A stretch of 64,000 nt of DNA from Notamacropus eugenii. Taxonomy: Eukaryota > Chordata > Mammalia > Diprotodontia > Macropodidae. The DNA is taken from NCBI RefSeq assembly GCF_028372415.1, contig NC_092875.1, positions 409,029,239 to 409,093,238 on the forward strand, given 5' to 3'. Position numbers and translations under genes: made by a program. Each line of letters begins with the position of its first letter. The stretch's first letter is position 1. The notes beneath the pieces were generated by a model. That model saw only the letters and a program-made list of their open reading frames with translations. It was not told the origin of the DNA and ran no database searches. Of this stretch, positions 23,890 through 36,089 are shown piece after piece.

Positions 23890-24170
23890 TAGAAATAAAA
23901 AATTTTACAGAATCAGATTTGAGAGCTCATAAGCCATCTAGCCTAATTTGTACTTGAAAAAGGGTCTCTTCTATGTGACATTCAACAAGTGGTCCTGCAG
24001 CCTCTGCCCGAAGACCTCCAGGGAGGGGGAATCCACTACTTCAGCCTAAGGTAGTCAACTTCATTTTCAGAAAGTTTTAATCGGCAGGAGTTTTATCTTA
24101 AATTGAGCCAAAGTCCAACATTCTATGATTTTCCTCCTTGCCCCTGGTTATGTCCTCTGGGATCAAGAAT
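23890..24170 (-). repeat. CR1/L3 LINE 3' end (antisense)
   Basis: The plus strand reads 'acattcaacaagtggtcctg', 'aagacctccagggaggggga' and 'aaattgagccaaagtccaac'. This is the reversed 3' end of CR1/L3 ORF2 known from amniotes, where the sense strand ends near 'ctatgatt'. From 24180 to 24950 nothing is recognised. Confidence 0.75.
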
Positions 24171-24959
24171 TTCATGATGTGCTGAACATTTGTAAAACAT
24201 TCCTTATTGATCTACTTAAAATATAAGTATACAACCAAAAACATTATTTAGTATAAGGCATATGGCGTTATTAAAAATGACCCTGTTTTTCCAGGTGGTT
24301 CTGGTACACTCAAACAGCATCTAGAGGGTAAAAGACAATATAAATTCAACCAATGGCACCAATCTAATAAAAACAATTCAAATTGTAATTAAGTTTGCCA
24401 TAAAAGTGCCTCACTTTTGTTCTGTATAGAAGATGGATACGGTAGAGCATCATACCTAGAACTCTGAATATCAAAAAAGAGGATGAGTCATTAAATATTG
24501 AGTCTTTCAATATGAGAGGGAGAAAGTCTTCCACTGATTTGATTAGAACTATAAAGACCTTGATTTGCTCCTGAAAGTGATTTTTAATGAATGGCTCATA
24601 AGTCAATCAAGCTAAAAGATGTACATGAAGATCCAATCTGAAGTGCAGACAGGGACTTAGGCTTACCACATTGTGCTAGGATGAATTTCTCCTCTATATA
24701 TGATAAAAAAGAACCTTTAAGACAACAATTCAAACTCTAGGATGGTGGTGGTTTTTAAACGTATTATTCATTTTAAAATGGCTATGAAAGGCAAGCCACA
24801 ATCTTGAATGTTGCAGCTAATTTCAAACATTCCTTTTAAAAGATTCCAAGTACAAAGATTTCCTAGAGGTATGAACATCTCAGATCTGCTCTATATATAG
24901 GAAGTTGGTAACAGGTTCAATTTGAGACATCAAAAACATTTTAAATAGACACCACAAGA

Positions 24960-25080
24960 TGCATCTGTAGTTTAAAGGTCACATTTATTAGGAGATTAAG
25001 AGATGTATTATACATGGACTATAAATACTGCACAGCTGACTTTATTCACAGTCAGACACAGAGATACAGTCAGTGCTGAT
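24960..25080 (-). other. NDUFS4: NDUFS4 3' UTR with two poly(A) signals
   Basis: The stop codon is followed by a short untranslated region. On the minus strand AATAAA occurs at 25046-25041 and again at 24989-24984, so cleavage is expected roughly 10-30 nt after one or both, near 25015-25030 or 24955-24975. The exact 3' end cannot be read from sequence. A short 3' UTR is typical of this gene. Confidence 0.8.
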
Positions 25081-25260
<180 letters not shown>

Positions 25261-26129
25261 TTATTGTCATGAAGAAATGTCAATACATTTAAATAGAATA
25301 CACATTTAATAGTTTGGTTCTGTGTAAAGTCAGTAGAGTATAAATCCTATTTCTTATAAAGGTCCAACAGCAAAGACTAAAGCTGGTTTGTCCCATCTCA
25401 GATTCTAAGGTTTAGCCAATAAGTCAACTTCAAATTCAAAGTTTCCTACTATTTGGAATGATGATTACATATCAGGTGAATATTTCCAAGCCTCTGTCAT
25501 GGGACATATGAATTCTAAAGTAATTTTGCTGTGGCAAATACTCAACATTGATGCCAGAGCTCATGTACTAAGACCTGGAATCTTTATTGTCTGGAGCAGA
25601 AGAATGAAAAGAAAGGTGGACATATCTGTCCCCACACACGAACTGATACATCAGGAAAGGATACTGGGAGACCGTCTGGAATTTAACAGGTAAATGTCAA
25701 AAATATTCAGGATTGACTACAGCAGTAATTGACTACATCATTCTCTGATGATGTTGTGGGACATATTCTCTAACTTCTTTTAAAAATCCAGTCCAATGTT
25801 TTAACTTTCTAAATGCCACAATGCTGTTTTTTTTTTTTTTTAATGTCTAATCAAAATCTTGCCTGTGTTCGTTTAAGTCTAATTTTTCTTGAGCCTCCTT
25901 GGAGATGTAGGCAACTACCAAAGAATTAAACTCTTGTTTGGGCTAAGCAACCTTGTTCCTTTTACTCTTTTTGCACAGGAACTATTTTCTATCCATTTAA
26001 ATTTTCTTCACAATTCTTGATTTGCCTATTTCCCAAAATAAACATATTTTAAAGTAGTGTATTAATTATTCTACATTTGGTATTTCATAGTTGAAAAAAG
26101 TGATCAGGTATAAAGATTAAAATTATTAT

Positions 26130-26800
26130 TATCTCAGAATTTTAAAGTTGGGAAAGACCTTAGTGTGCGTGTGTGTGCACGTGCAACATCATACATATAA
26201 AATTCAAAATATGTGTCAACATGTGTGTATATATGATATTTTAAACACACACAAACATACATATCCATAACTAGAACAAAATCTCCATTATACTATAGTA
26301 TACCAAACAAATGAATCATCTTTTATCTACCTGAAGACTTTCTAATAATGGGGAACCTATTACTTCTCAGGCCAGTCAATTCTACTTTGGGATAGCTCTA
26401 ATTAATAGGAAGTTTTCACTGATATCAAGTCTAAACTTGCAACTTCTCCATTCCCCTTTCCTCTTCTTCCCTCCCTCCCCTCTCTGAGTACAAAAAGAAC
26501 TCAAATCCCTTTTCCCTATAACCATGTTTTCCCCCTCAGACTCCTCACCTCTACTTCATTCTCTTTTTCAAGCTAAATATTCCAAGTTCCTTTAACTGCT
26601 TTCCAAGGTAACAGGCCTGAGACCCTTCACCACGCTAACCTCCTCTCAACCTTACTTATCAAAGTCTTTCAGTTCAGTTCTGAACTGACAACCATATTCC
26701 AGATGTGCTCTAACTATAGAGGGCCCATTACCTCTTTAATCCTAGAAGTTATTCTTTTAATGCAATCCAAGATTGCTTTAGCTTTTTTATTTTGGGGGGA
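26130..26800 (-). repeat. CR1/L3 LINE 3' region (antisense), with a TG interruption
   Basis: The plus strand reads 'ggggaacctattacttctca', 'gggatagctctaattaatag', 'attccagatgtgctctaact' and 'tgcaatccaagattgcttta', the reversed C-terminal CR1/L3 text. A TG/CA-rich insertion lies at about 26163-26265. Confidence 0.75.
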
Positions 26801-28333
26801 AGGGCTTTTACTTAAGCTTGTATTCTACAAAAAACATTCATGTCTTATACAGGAAATATGTTGTCTAACTACATTGTACTTTTGAAGTTGATTTAAAAAA
26901 AACTTTTGATACGCTTTGTTTTTGCGTTATAAATATGTACAGATTATCTCTGCTCCTTGAAAGTTTTCCTACATTAATACAGAATAATTAAAATTAACAA
27001 TCCAGTAACTTCATCTGAAAGTAATACAACATTACACACCTATAGTATCCCCTAACCTATTTGGGTTTTTTTTGTTTAAATGCACAAAGATCTATTTTCT
27101 CTCCCTCCTACCTCTTACTCCACTGGAAAATCCCCTCCCTCTTTTATTTCTTGTAACAAATTATGCGTGGTCAAAATTAAAAAACCTCTCAGGAGGCAGA
27201 GGGTATGTTTCATCACAGATTGTTTAGAGACATGAATGGTAACTGTACTGATCATAGTTCTTAGATCTTACTCTCACTGTTTGAATTGTTCTAATTTTGT
27301 TGTCAGTTTATAGAACTTTAAAATTTTTCATTTTTATAATACTGAGGTAATAAACATATTTCAACTTTACCCTGCAGTAGTTGATATCTGCCTTTCAATG
27401 CTTCTTTTCCTCATTTTACAACAGTATTTCATCGTGTGCATATTTCCCCATTCCTCAGCCTATGAGCATTTCTTCAATGACCAGTTTTTTGTTTTGTCAG
27501 GGTTTTTTGGCTACCACAGAAATAGCTGCTATAAATATATTTGTTCACGTGCTAATTTCCTATTTCTGTGATTACTTTTGGACCCAGGCAAAAAACAACG
27601 TGTACTGTTTAGTAACTTTTTTGTATAATTCTGAATTGCTTTCCAAAATGACTGTACCTATTCACAAGTCCACTAATAGTGCATTAATGTGCCTATTTCC
27701 CCACATCCCCTCCAAAATGTTATCATTTTCCTTTTCTATGATCTTTGCCAATCTGATAGGTGTGAGATAGAATCTCAAAATTGCTTTAATTTACATTTCC
27801 CTAATTAGTAGTGATTTAGAGCATTTTCTCCCTATGGTTATAGACACCTGTATTTCTTTCTTTGAGAATTACTTCTTCATATTCTTAGACCATTTATCAA
27901 TTAAAGAAAGCCTTTTATTCCTATAAATTTGAGTCACATTCTTTTATATCTTAGAAATGAGACTTTTCTCACAGAAACTTGTGAAAAAATGTTTTTTTAA
28001 GCTACTTATTTCCCTTTTAATTTTGGCTTTACAAGATTTGTGCAAAGAAGTTTTAAAATTTTTGTAATCAAAATTATCCATTTAATTTTTTCTGCTCTCC
28101 CTATCTTTTGTTTAGTCATGAATTTTCCCCCAGCTAATATAACTTATAAGTATTATTTTCATGTTTCTCTAATATATTTATGATATGACCTTTTATATCT
28201 AGGTCACATACCCATTTGGAACTTACCTCAGTATACGAGGTGTGAGATATTTGTCTAAATCTAATTTTTTCCATACCGCTGTCCAATTTCCCTAGTAGTT
28301 TTTATGAAATAGTGAGTCCTTGTCTCAGCAGCT

Positions 28334-28334
<1 letters not shown>

Positions 28335-28380
<46 letters not shown>
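28335..28380. repeat. (GT)n microsatellite
   Basis: About 20 GT units with one AT near the end, inside the old L1. Confidence 0.95.
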
Positions 28381-28564
28381 TGCATAATGGGGCACTAAAA
28401 AATACATCTGTTCCACTAACTGATATATTTTTTAAAACTAGTTTCAAATTGTTTTGAAAATTGTTGCTCTGTAGGATAGTTTTGAGATGTGGTACTGCTG
28501 AACCCCCTTCAATCTCCCTTATTTTCAATATTAAACCTGATATTCTACACCGCTTCTCCTCCCT

Positions 28565-28650
28565 CCAATCAAATGAGGTAACAGGTATAAAGTGCTTAGG
28601 GCAGTGCTAGGCACATAGAGGGTACTTAATAAAATGCTTGTTTCCTTCCT
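28565..28650 (+). repeat. SINE/L2-type 3' tail inserted in L1
   Basis: Reads 'aggtataaagtgcttagggc', 'gctaggcacatagagggtac' and 'ttaataaaatgcttgtttcc', a MIR/L2-type end. Confidence 0.65.
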
Positions 28651-31600
28651 CCTATTTGAATTGTTATTATTTTTTCTAATTCTAGAATGTAATGTTTTGG
28701 TAGTTTGTTACGTTATTGAATAAATAAATTAATTTAGGCAGTATTATCAGTTGTATTATATTGACTTGCTCTATCCACAAACAATGCATATTTTCCCAGT
28801 TACACAAGTCATTAAATTTTTTTTTTTTTTTGTAAATAGTGGTTTGTAGTTGTATTTATAAAGTTCTTGGTAGGGAGATTCCCAAGTATTCCCAAGTACA
28901 TTCTGTACTTGTTTTAAGTGGAATTTCTCTTTCTATGTCTCTGGATTATATTGATAAAATATAGAAATGCTAATGAATTTTGTGGATTTTTTTTTTTTTT
29001 GATATCCTGCAAGTTTGCTGATTATCATTTCAGTTATTTTTTTAGTTGACTTTTTAGGATTCTTCAAATAGACCATCATATCATCTGCAAACAAATCGAT
29101 GATTTTGTTTCCTCTTTTACCTATGCTTATTCCCTCAATCTATTTTTCTTGTTTTACTGCTATAGTAGACATATCTAATGCATAAATAGAATGGTGACAA
29201 GAGAAAAAATTTATTTAAAATTTTGACATCAATGTTTATTAGAAGTTTCCTTTCTCTTTTACACTTCCTAGTTTATGTATCACAACCATTTTTCTGTGTC
29301 CTAGACAGAATTTGGAAGAGTTTTTGGTGGGCTATTTTTGCAAAAAGTTGACATAGTAGAATTATTTTTTTTTTTAATGTTTGAGAGAAATGACTTGTGA
29401 AACTATTTGATCTTGTAGTTTCTTTAGAAATTAATCTATGGCTTTACTTTCAAATGATCTGGTTTCAGAGTTTCTATTTGCTGTTCCAAATTTTTTAAAA
29501 TCTTGCTTTCTAGTATTTATGGTTGTATTTCCAATTCACTGATCTATTTTTTTTTTTAATAAAAATGTTTACAGATATAAAATTTCTGCCAAGGACTTCT
29601 TTTCCTGTATCCCCAAAATTTTGGCATGTTATCTCCGTATTTCCATTATCTTTAGTGAAACGATAATTTCTATGATTTGTTCTCTGACCCATTAACTCTT
29701 CTGAATGAAGTTATTTAGTCTCCAGTCGATTTTGAATACTTTTTTCAGCAGTCCTTTATTAAATTTAATTTTACTGCACTGTGGACAGTAAAGGGTGCGC
29801 ATAGTTTTTCTGCATGTGTGTATGAGATTTTTATGTACTAAGACATGATCAAGTTTTGTAAAGGTGTCATGCACAGCTAAGAATAGCTATACTCTTTTAT
29901 TTCCATTAAATAATTGTCAGCAGTATATCATATCTAATTCTTCTAAAACTCTATTTACATTCTTCATTTCTTATTTTTGGGTTAGATACATCATGGGATA
30001 ATAAGAGTAAATCAAGGTCTCTACTATTTCTCCTTAGAATTAACTAAGTTTTTCTTTTAAAAAAGTATTTAGAAACTATATCATTCCATGAACATATGCT
30101 AAATACTGCAATCAATTCAGTGTCTATCATTTTCACACAAAATGCCATTTTGCTTTACATACCTTTTAAGTTTGTTTTTGCTACTGTCCTGTCTGAAATA
30201 GTATTTGCTCTTCTTGCATTTTTTGTGCATGTTAATTTGAGGTTAATAGATTCTGCTCTAATTCTCTGTTTTAACTGTATGAGGCTTTATGTTTCAAGAA
30301 TGTTTCTTGTAAACAACACATTATTGGATTCTGCTAATCCATTTTGCTAACCTCTTTCTCTTTTATGGGTGAATACGTACCATTCACAGTTGTGATAATT
30401 GTTTGTTTCTCTTCATGCTATTCTCTTATGTTTTCTCCTCTACACTTCTCACTTTTTTCCATGTTGTAACCCTTTCCTTATTTTCCTTTAAATACTTTCA
30501 CTATCCCCTCTCCAAGATTAAAGTTCATTTTACTTATGACTAATCCCTCTTTGAATCTAACCCACTTAACTCTTGCTTTTTCTATTTGTATCCCTGTTGT
30601 GTCAAATGTACTCCTACTTCAAACTGTGAGTGGATGTGTCTGTTCTGCCCTTTAGACCAGTTTGGCTGAAAGTTAAGTTCAAATGACACTCATTTCCACC
30701 TTTCCATTTTTATATGCAGTTTTATTGCACAACTTAATTACAATTAACACATAATAATCCTTCATTCCTTTTTTTTTCTTACAGCATCTTCAAAACATTA
30801 CAACATTATAGGTCTTCTGTCTCAGCTGACTATCTCTACAACTCCTCGTGACACTGGGACTCTGAAAGAACCTCTTTAATATACTTATCACTCTCCAATG
30901 GAATGTAAACAGACCATTCTTGTAAAATCCCTTCTGATCGATCATTCACTTGAATTTATTTTTCAAAGTTCTTTTTCAGCTCCAACTGTAATAGGAATGC
31001 TTGAAAATCCTCTATTTCACTGAAGATCTTCAATTTTGCTGGGTAAGTTACTCTTGTTTATTTATTTTTTTTTTTGGCATTTTGAGTATCTCATTTCATG
31101 TTCTCTTCCCCTTTGTTGTAACAGCTACTAAATGCTCTGTGATCCTGATTGTGGTTCCTCCATACCACTTAAAGTTCTTTCTGGTGGCTTACAGTGTTTG
31201 TTTTTTTTTTTTTTTTAATTCTGTTTGAAAAGTTCTGGATTTTAGTAGTGATATTTCTAGGAAAATTCATTTGGGGGCTTCTTTTAGGAAGATAATCAGT
31301 AGATTCTATTTTTACATTTTTCTTTTCTAATATTTCTGAGTAATTTTCTTTAATGATTTCTTAAAAGCATATTTAGATTCTTTTTTTTTGGTTACAACTT
31401 TCATGTAATCCTTCAATTCTTATGTTATTTCTCCTTAATCTGTTTTCCAGATGAGATTTCTTTTTATCAGATCTTAGATTTTTTCTTTATGTTTCTCATT
31501 TTTGAGGTTAAGAATTATTATTTCCTCCTAGAGTCATTAATTTCTTTTATTTATTTATTTTAAATTTTATTTTTCATTTTTAACACAGTTTATAACAGAT

Positions 31601-33353
31601 GAAACAATTCAAACTTTTGGTCAGGTGATACTTCTTTTTAAAGCATTTAACATATGGACCACAAAAGAATTTTTCTTTTTTTTAAACATTAACCAACTGA
31701 GACACAAATAATATTTATGTTGCTAACCTCACAAGCTCTTGACCTAATTGTCTACGCAGTATTACTAAGAATTAAAGGACCCTAACTTATTGTTGTTGGT
31801 CTAAAGTCCTATGCCTAATAGCTTAATTTTAGACTTAACCTCGGATGTTCCCCTGTCAATAAACTATAATTTAATAGATCTGGTATTAAGCTTACAAACC
31901 TTTTGACTATAAGAAACTGCCACCAAGAGTAAGGACATTGCAGGGATACAATATCTCCCCAACTTCATGTCAATTCCAGGCAGGATTAGATTGTCCACTT
32001 GCATTCAGTCAGGCTTAAAGTCTGCCAGGTGTCAGTGGGGAAATTGAGTTAGGAAAATCCTACCTCAGCTCAGGCTGAACAGTCACTCTCCCACCCTTTC
32101 CATGAGATCACCTTTTGCAGTTCATACCAGTATCTCACCGGCTTACTGGCATCATGGATTGGAGGCTCAGCCTCCCTTTCTTGCTATCCATATCTGGAAT
32201 TAGACTCAGAAGAACAGTCACTTAATAGTCCCATAGCATCCAAAAATGGCAAGTTCCAATAACCAGGTTTCTAATATGATTATAATTTCACTTTCGCTAA
32301 GGAACATCTTTTGAGGTAAGTCTTAAGTGGTTTACATGCCTTTCTATACATGTTCTAGTTCCTGATTAAATAGTAATCATAAAATCAAATTTACCTTTAA
32401 AACCTTAACTTTTCCTTCAATGCCAAATTTTACGTGAGGTTACCTTCCTCTAGGAAATTTAGACTAAAATTCTTTTCCCCAAACTAAAGATGTTATTGAT
32501 TTATTCTCAGTATTTAATTCAGTCAATTGTTTTAATACTAACTGCTTTTGGCCACTTTGTAACACGTCCAATTTTTCTCCCCATCACTCCCCTTCCCCCG
32601 CTTCCTAATACCTTGCATTCTGATTACTCCTTCCCTCAATGTACCCTCCCTTCTATCACACCCCACCCTTCCCTTATCCCCATCATCTCTCTTTTCTTGT
32701 AGGGCAAGATAAATTTCTATACCCCCATTCCCTGTATTTCTTATTTCCCGATTATATGCAATAAAAATTCTCAACATTCGTTGCTAATACTTTGAATTCC
32801 AACTTCTCCTCCCCCCCCCCAGCCCCACTGAGAAGGCAAGCAATTCAATACAGACTAAATATGTGTTGTTTTGCAAAAGACTTCCATAATAATCATGCTG
32901 TCTAATACTAATTACATTGCCCTCTGTCCTACTCTATTCCCCCTTATTTTTTCCCCCACAATTGACCTTGTCCCTTCTCGAAAGTGCTTATTTCTAGTAA
33001 CTCCCTTCTCTCATTTGCCCCCCCCCCCAACGTTCCCCTCACTCTACTTGTCGCCTCCTCTCCTACTTTCCTGTGGTGCGATATATATTTTCATATCAAA
33101 TTTAGTGAGCATGTTATTCCCTCCTTCAGCCACATGTGGAGAGAGTAGCTTCATTTTCCCCCTCTCCCCTTCTCCCTTTTCTCCTCCATTGAACAAGATT
33201 TTTCTTATCTCTTTTATGAGTTATAGCCTGCCCCATTCCATTTCTCCCTTTCTCTTCCCGGTATTTTCCTCCTTCACCCCTTAATTTTTACTTTATTTTT
33301 TTTTGTGTGTGGATAACATCTCTTCTGATTCAACACACTCTGTACTCTCCATC

Positions 33354-33388
33354 TATATATGTATATGTGTGTGTGTGTATGTATGTAC
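33354..33388. repeat. (TATG/TG)n low-complexity tract
   Basis: Short TATATG/TG tract just 3' of ORF1. Confidence 0.8.
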
Positions 33389-33513
33389 AATCTCTCCATC
33401 TACCCAAATATTGAGAAAAGATTCAAGAGTTACAAATATTTTCTTTCCATGTAGTAATGTAAACAGTTCAGCTTTAGAGAGTCTTTTATGATTTTTCTTT
33501 TCTGTTTACCTTT

Positions 33514-34617
33514 TCATAGTTCTCTTGTTTCTTGTCCTGAGAAGTCAAATTTTCTATACAGATCTGGTCTTTTCCTCAACATGAATGATTGAAAGTCATA
33601 TAAATCATTGAATGACCACTTATTCCCTTGAAGTATTATACTCAGATTTGCTGGGTAGGTAATTCTTGGTTTCAATCCCAGTTCCTTTGACCTCTGAAAT
33701 ATCCCATTCCAAGGCCTTTGATCCCTTAATGTTGAAGCTGCCAGATCCTGTGTTGTCCTGATTGTATTTCCACAATATTCAAATTGTTTCTTTCTAGCTG
33801 CTTGCAGTATTTTCTCCTTGATCTGGGAACTCTGAAATTTGGCCACAATATTCCTAGGAGTTTCTCTATTTGGGTCTCTTTTAGAAGATGATCGATGAAT
33901 TCTTTCAATATCCATTTTGCCCTCTGATTCTATAACATCAGGGCAGTTTTCCTTGATAATTTCATGGAAGATGATGTCTAGGCTCTTTTTCTGATCATGG
34001 CTTTCAGGCAGTCCCATAATTTTTAAATTGTTTCTCCTGGATCTATTTTCCAGGTCAGTTGTTTTTCCAATGAGTTGTTTCATGTTATCTTCTATTTTTT
34101 CAAACTTTTGGTTTTATTTACTAACTGCTTCATTTATCTCATAGTCATTCATTTCCCTGAACTCAATTCTCTCTTTCAATGAATTATTTTGTTCAGTGAG
34201 CTTTTGAAACTTCTCCTTCATTTGGCTAATTCTGCTTTTTAAAACTTCCTTCTCCTCATAGGCTTTTTGGACCTCTTTTTCCAAACGAGTTAGCCTCTTT
34301 TCAAAGCTGTTATTTTCCTCAGCATTTTTTTGGTTTTCCTTTAGTAAGCTGCTAACTTGTTTTTTAAGGTCTTCTATTGCCTGAGCCCAGTTTAAGTTCC
34401 CTTTGGAGGCCCTGGAGGCAGAGGCCTTGACTTCCTCTGACAGTATGCCTTGTTCTTCCTCATCTGAAAGGATGGGGGGAGACACCTGTTCCCCAAGAAA
34501 GTAACCTTCTATGGTCTTATTTTTTTTTCCCTTTTTTGGGCATTTTCTCAGCCAGTTACTTGACTTCTGAGTTTCTTCTCCACAACCACCTCGTCTCCAG
34601 TTCCACCAAGCCAGCAC
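33514..34617 (-). pseudogene. L1/HAL1 ORF1p, one internal stop
   Basis: L1 ORF1p is a trimeric RNA-binding chaperone that coats the element's own RNA in the cytoplasm. From the ATG at 34617 the frame stays open for 167 codons, meets TAA at 34116-34114, and continues in the same frame to 33514 (368 codons in all). Codons about 60-160 are a coiled coil (LKKQVSSLLKENQKN, LTRLEKEVQKAYEEKEVLKS). After the stop come the RRM (SRRNNLKIMGLPES, then ERIHRSSSKRDPN) and C-terminal domain (RNIVAKFQSSQIKEKILQ, then ITYPANLSII). The single stop falls between coiled coil and RRM. The true start could differ from 34617, since the first 30 codons are Trp/Arg-rich and leader-like. No other break is visible, so the copy is relatively young. 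Confidence 0.85.
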
Positions 34618-35185
34618 TGGGGGCTGAGCTTCAGATGAGCTGCTCCAAACCCTCAGAGGCTTTAGGCAGGGGCAGGGCTGCTATTCAGTGTGAGATTAAG
34701 ATTAGCTGCTCAGGTGGGGGCAGGGTCGCCATACAGGGCTCAGTTCCTTCAGGAGGTTTACGATGAGACCTTCAACAATGGATGCAGGCTACTGCCTGCT
34801 TTGGGAGCCCTGTCTGCTTCTGCCTCTACTGCCGCCACCTGAGGAGGCCTGAGTTATTGGGACACCCTGCTCCCTTCTTGGCCAGCTGAAAGACCCTCTC
34901 ACTGACTTTTGGCGCCTGTGGGTTGAGGGATCTGCATTGCTGCTGGAGATTCTGTCCCTGAAGCCTGCTCAGTTCTGCTCCTCCTGGTGCTGAGTGGCCA
35001 AGGCTCTGCTCAGGTCTGGTGGGACAGACCTTTCCCATCGGTCTTTCAGGTCACTCTGGGCTAGAAATCTCCTCCACTCCATTGTTCTGTGGCTTCTGCT
35101 GCATTAGAATTTGTTGAGAGTTCTTCTTTACTGGTATTTTATGGGCTGTGGGCTAAGAGCTAGTGTATGTGCATCTTTCTCTATT
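34618..35185 (-). promoter_or_regulatory. L1-type 5' leader (internal promoter region)
   Basis: The sequence upstream of ORF1 resembles the 5' UTR of marsupial L1s. On the plus strand it includes 'ttctgtggcttctgctgcat', 'gttgagagttcttctttact' and 'tattttatgggctgtgggct' near 35090-35155. It stops just short of the 'actccgccatcttgg' wording that I expect at the very 5' end, so a few tens of bases may be missing. L1 leaders carry an internal promoter; activity here is inference. Confidence 0.55.
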
Positions 35186-36089
35186 AACTTCTACTTTGTC
35201 CATTTTGATTTTTTAGAGAGTTTTACTGCAGTAAGTTTTCTTGTTATTTTTTTTTTAATTCGTGCATCTTTGAAGAATTCTAATTATTCTTGTGTACAAG
35301 CTGTTCTTTTCTTTGAAGTTTTTAATCTTAGTAGGTGTTTTAAATTTATTTTCCTCTTTGAGCTTTGTGTCTTAGTCATCTCTGGCCTTTTACGGATCAT
35401 AAAAGTATTTTTGTTTACGAGCCTTTGTTGCTGAGGCCCTAGGAGTTGAGTTCTAGATCTCCCCTCTTCTACTGACCAAATCTTTGCTTTAAGGGTCTGT
35501 CTTTCACTAGACTCCTTTCCTTGAGTTAGAGTTTTGACTCATGCTTTTTGCTTCATGATGGAAACCAAAGTTCTCCTCTAATGTGATCGGTCTTAGTTGA
35601 GGGCTTTTCTTTAATCCTCAGGTAAATATAATGTTACTTTCCTCTGATGGAAGAAACCTAGTTGAGGCTTTTTCCTGGAGGGGAAGGAGGTACTTTTTAT
35701 TTATTTTCACTACCACAGCAATCTAGTGCCACCACTCCCATTTATTTTTCCTTTAAAAGCAATTGGAGATCCCCTGTGAAGGCTTTTCCCCTTCACACTA
35801 AGCATACAGGCCTCTTAGCATATAAGCCTCCCCTACTCCTGCCTGTCTCCAATTTTAGTACAGAAGTCCATCTTTAGTCTCTCAGGAGAATTCCTGCTGA
35901 CACTTTCCCCCCTTACTGTGCTGAGGTCTTTCACTTAACAGCTGAAGTTTTTTCCTTGCCCACAGAATTCCCCTTTCATCCCTTAGGGGGCTGGGATCCT
36001 ATTTACTACTTGTCTGTGGAGGGAATTTTTTAGTAGTATTTGGGTTGTTTAGTGGTGGGATAGAGTTAAGCTCTACTTTTTTCTCTTAT
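35186..36089. other. Unassigned segment between HAL1-like leader and LTR-like block
   Basis: No protein family is recognisable. The plus strand shows T-rich sequence to 35400 and then GC-balanced sequence. It might be leader sequence downstream of the LTR-like block on the minus strand or part of the L1-type 5' region, but neither can be supported. Confidence 0.4.

Larger units (their letters stand above)
26990..31550 (-). repeat. Old L1 LINE, about 4.5 kb, ORF1 part to 3' UTR
   Basis: Read on the minus strand: ORF1 RNA-binding text with LENRLRRNN-like wording near 31500-31430; the ORF2 endonuclease start near 30390-30230 with IHPxKRKRLAKWIS and KKHS (compare SPIKRKRLADWI...QETHL of L1); RT and C-terminal regions from 29.7 to 27.5 kb; and the 3' UTR module ending near 26990. 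All reading frames are destroyed by many stops and shifts. A short SINE/L2-type tail sits at 28565-28650 and a GT repeat at 28335. The 5' end stops inside ORF1, next to the tail of the HAL1-like element. The plus-strand open frames here (for example 27381-27770) are antisense shadows. Confidence 0.8.
31575..35185 (-). repeat. HAL1-like element (L1 5' UTR + ORF1 + 3' module, no ORF2)
   Basis: On the minus strand this holds an L1-type 5' leader (about 35185-34618), ORF1 (34617-33514), then a purine-rich 3' region. The latter has the marsupial L1 3' UTR wording ('ttgaattgcttgccttctca', 'tatcttgccctacaag') at about 32870-32690. A further tail ends in an (AATAA) tract near 31575 and is shared with 22760-22970. 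No endonuclease or RT text lies between ORF1 and the 3' module, which is the defining layout of half-L1 (HAL1) elements in mammals. The element is in the same orientation as NDUFS4. An alternative is an L1 that lost ORF2 by deletion, or that the last 950 bases are a second element. Confidence 0.6.

Noticed and set aside
24180-24950. Additional NDUFS4 exon downstream of exon 5
   Set aside because: Exon 5 contains the stop codon and poly(A) signals at the expected positions, and no further coding similarity is present.
27381-27770. 129-codon plus-strand open frame
   Set aside because: Antisense shadow of L1 ORF2 C-terminal sequence.
32871-33284. 137-codon plus-strand open frame
   Set aside because: It is the antisense of the purine-rich 3' region of the HAL1-like element; the Ser/Pro/Phe-rich translation is a compositional effect.
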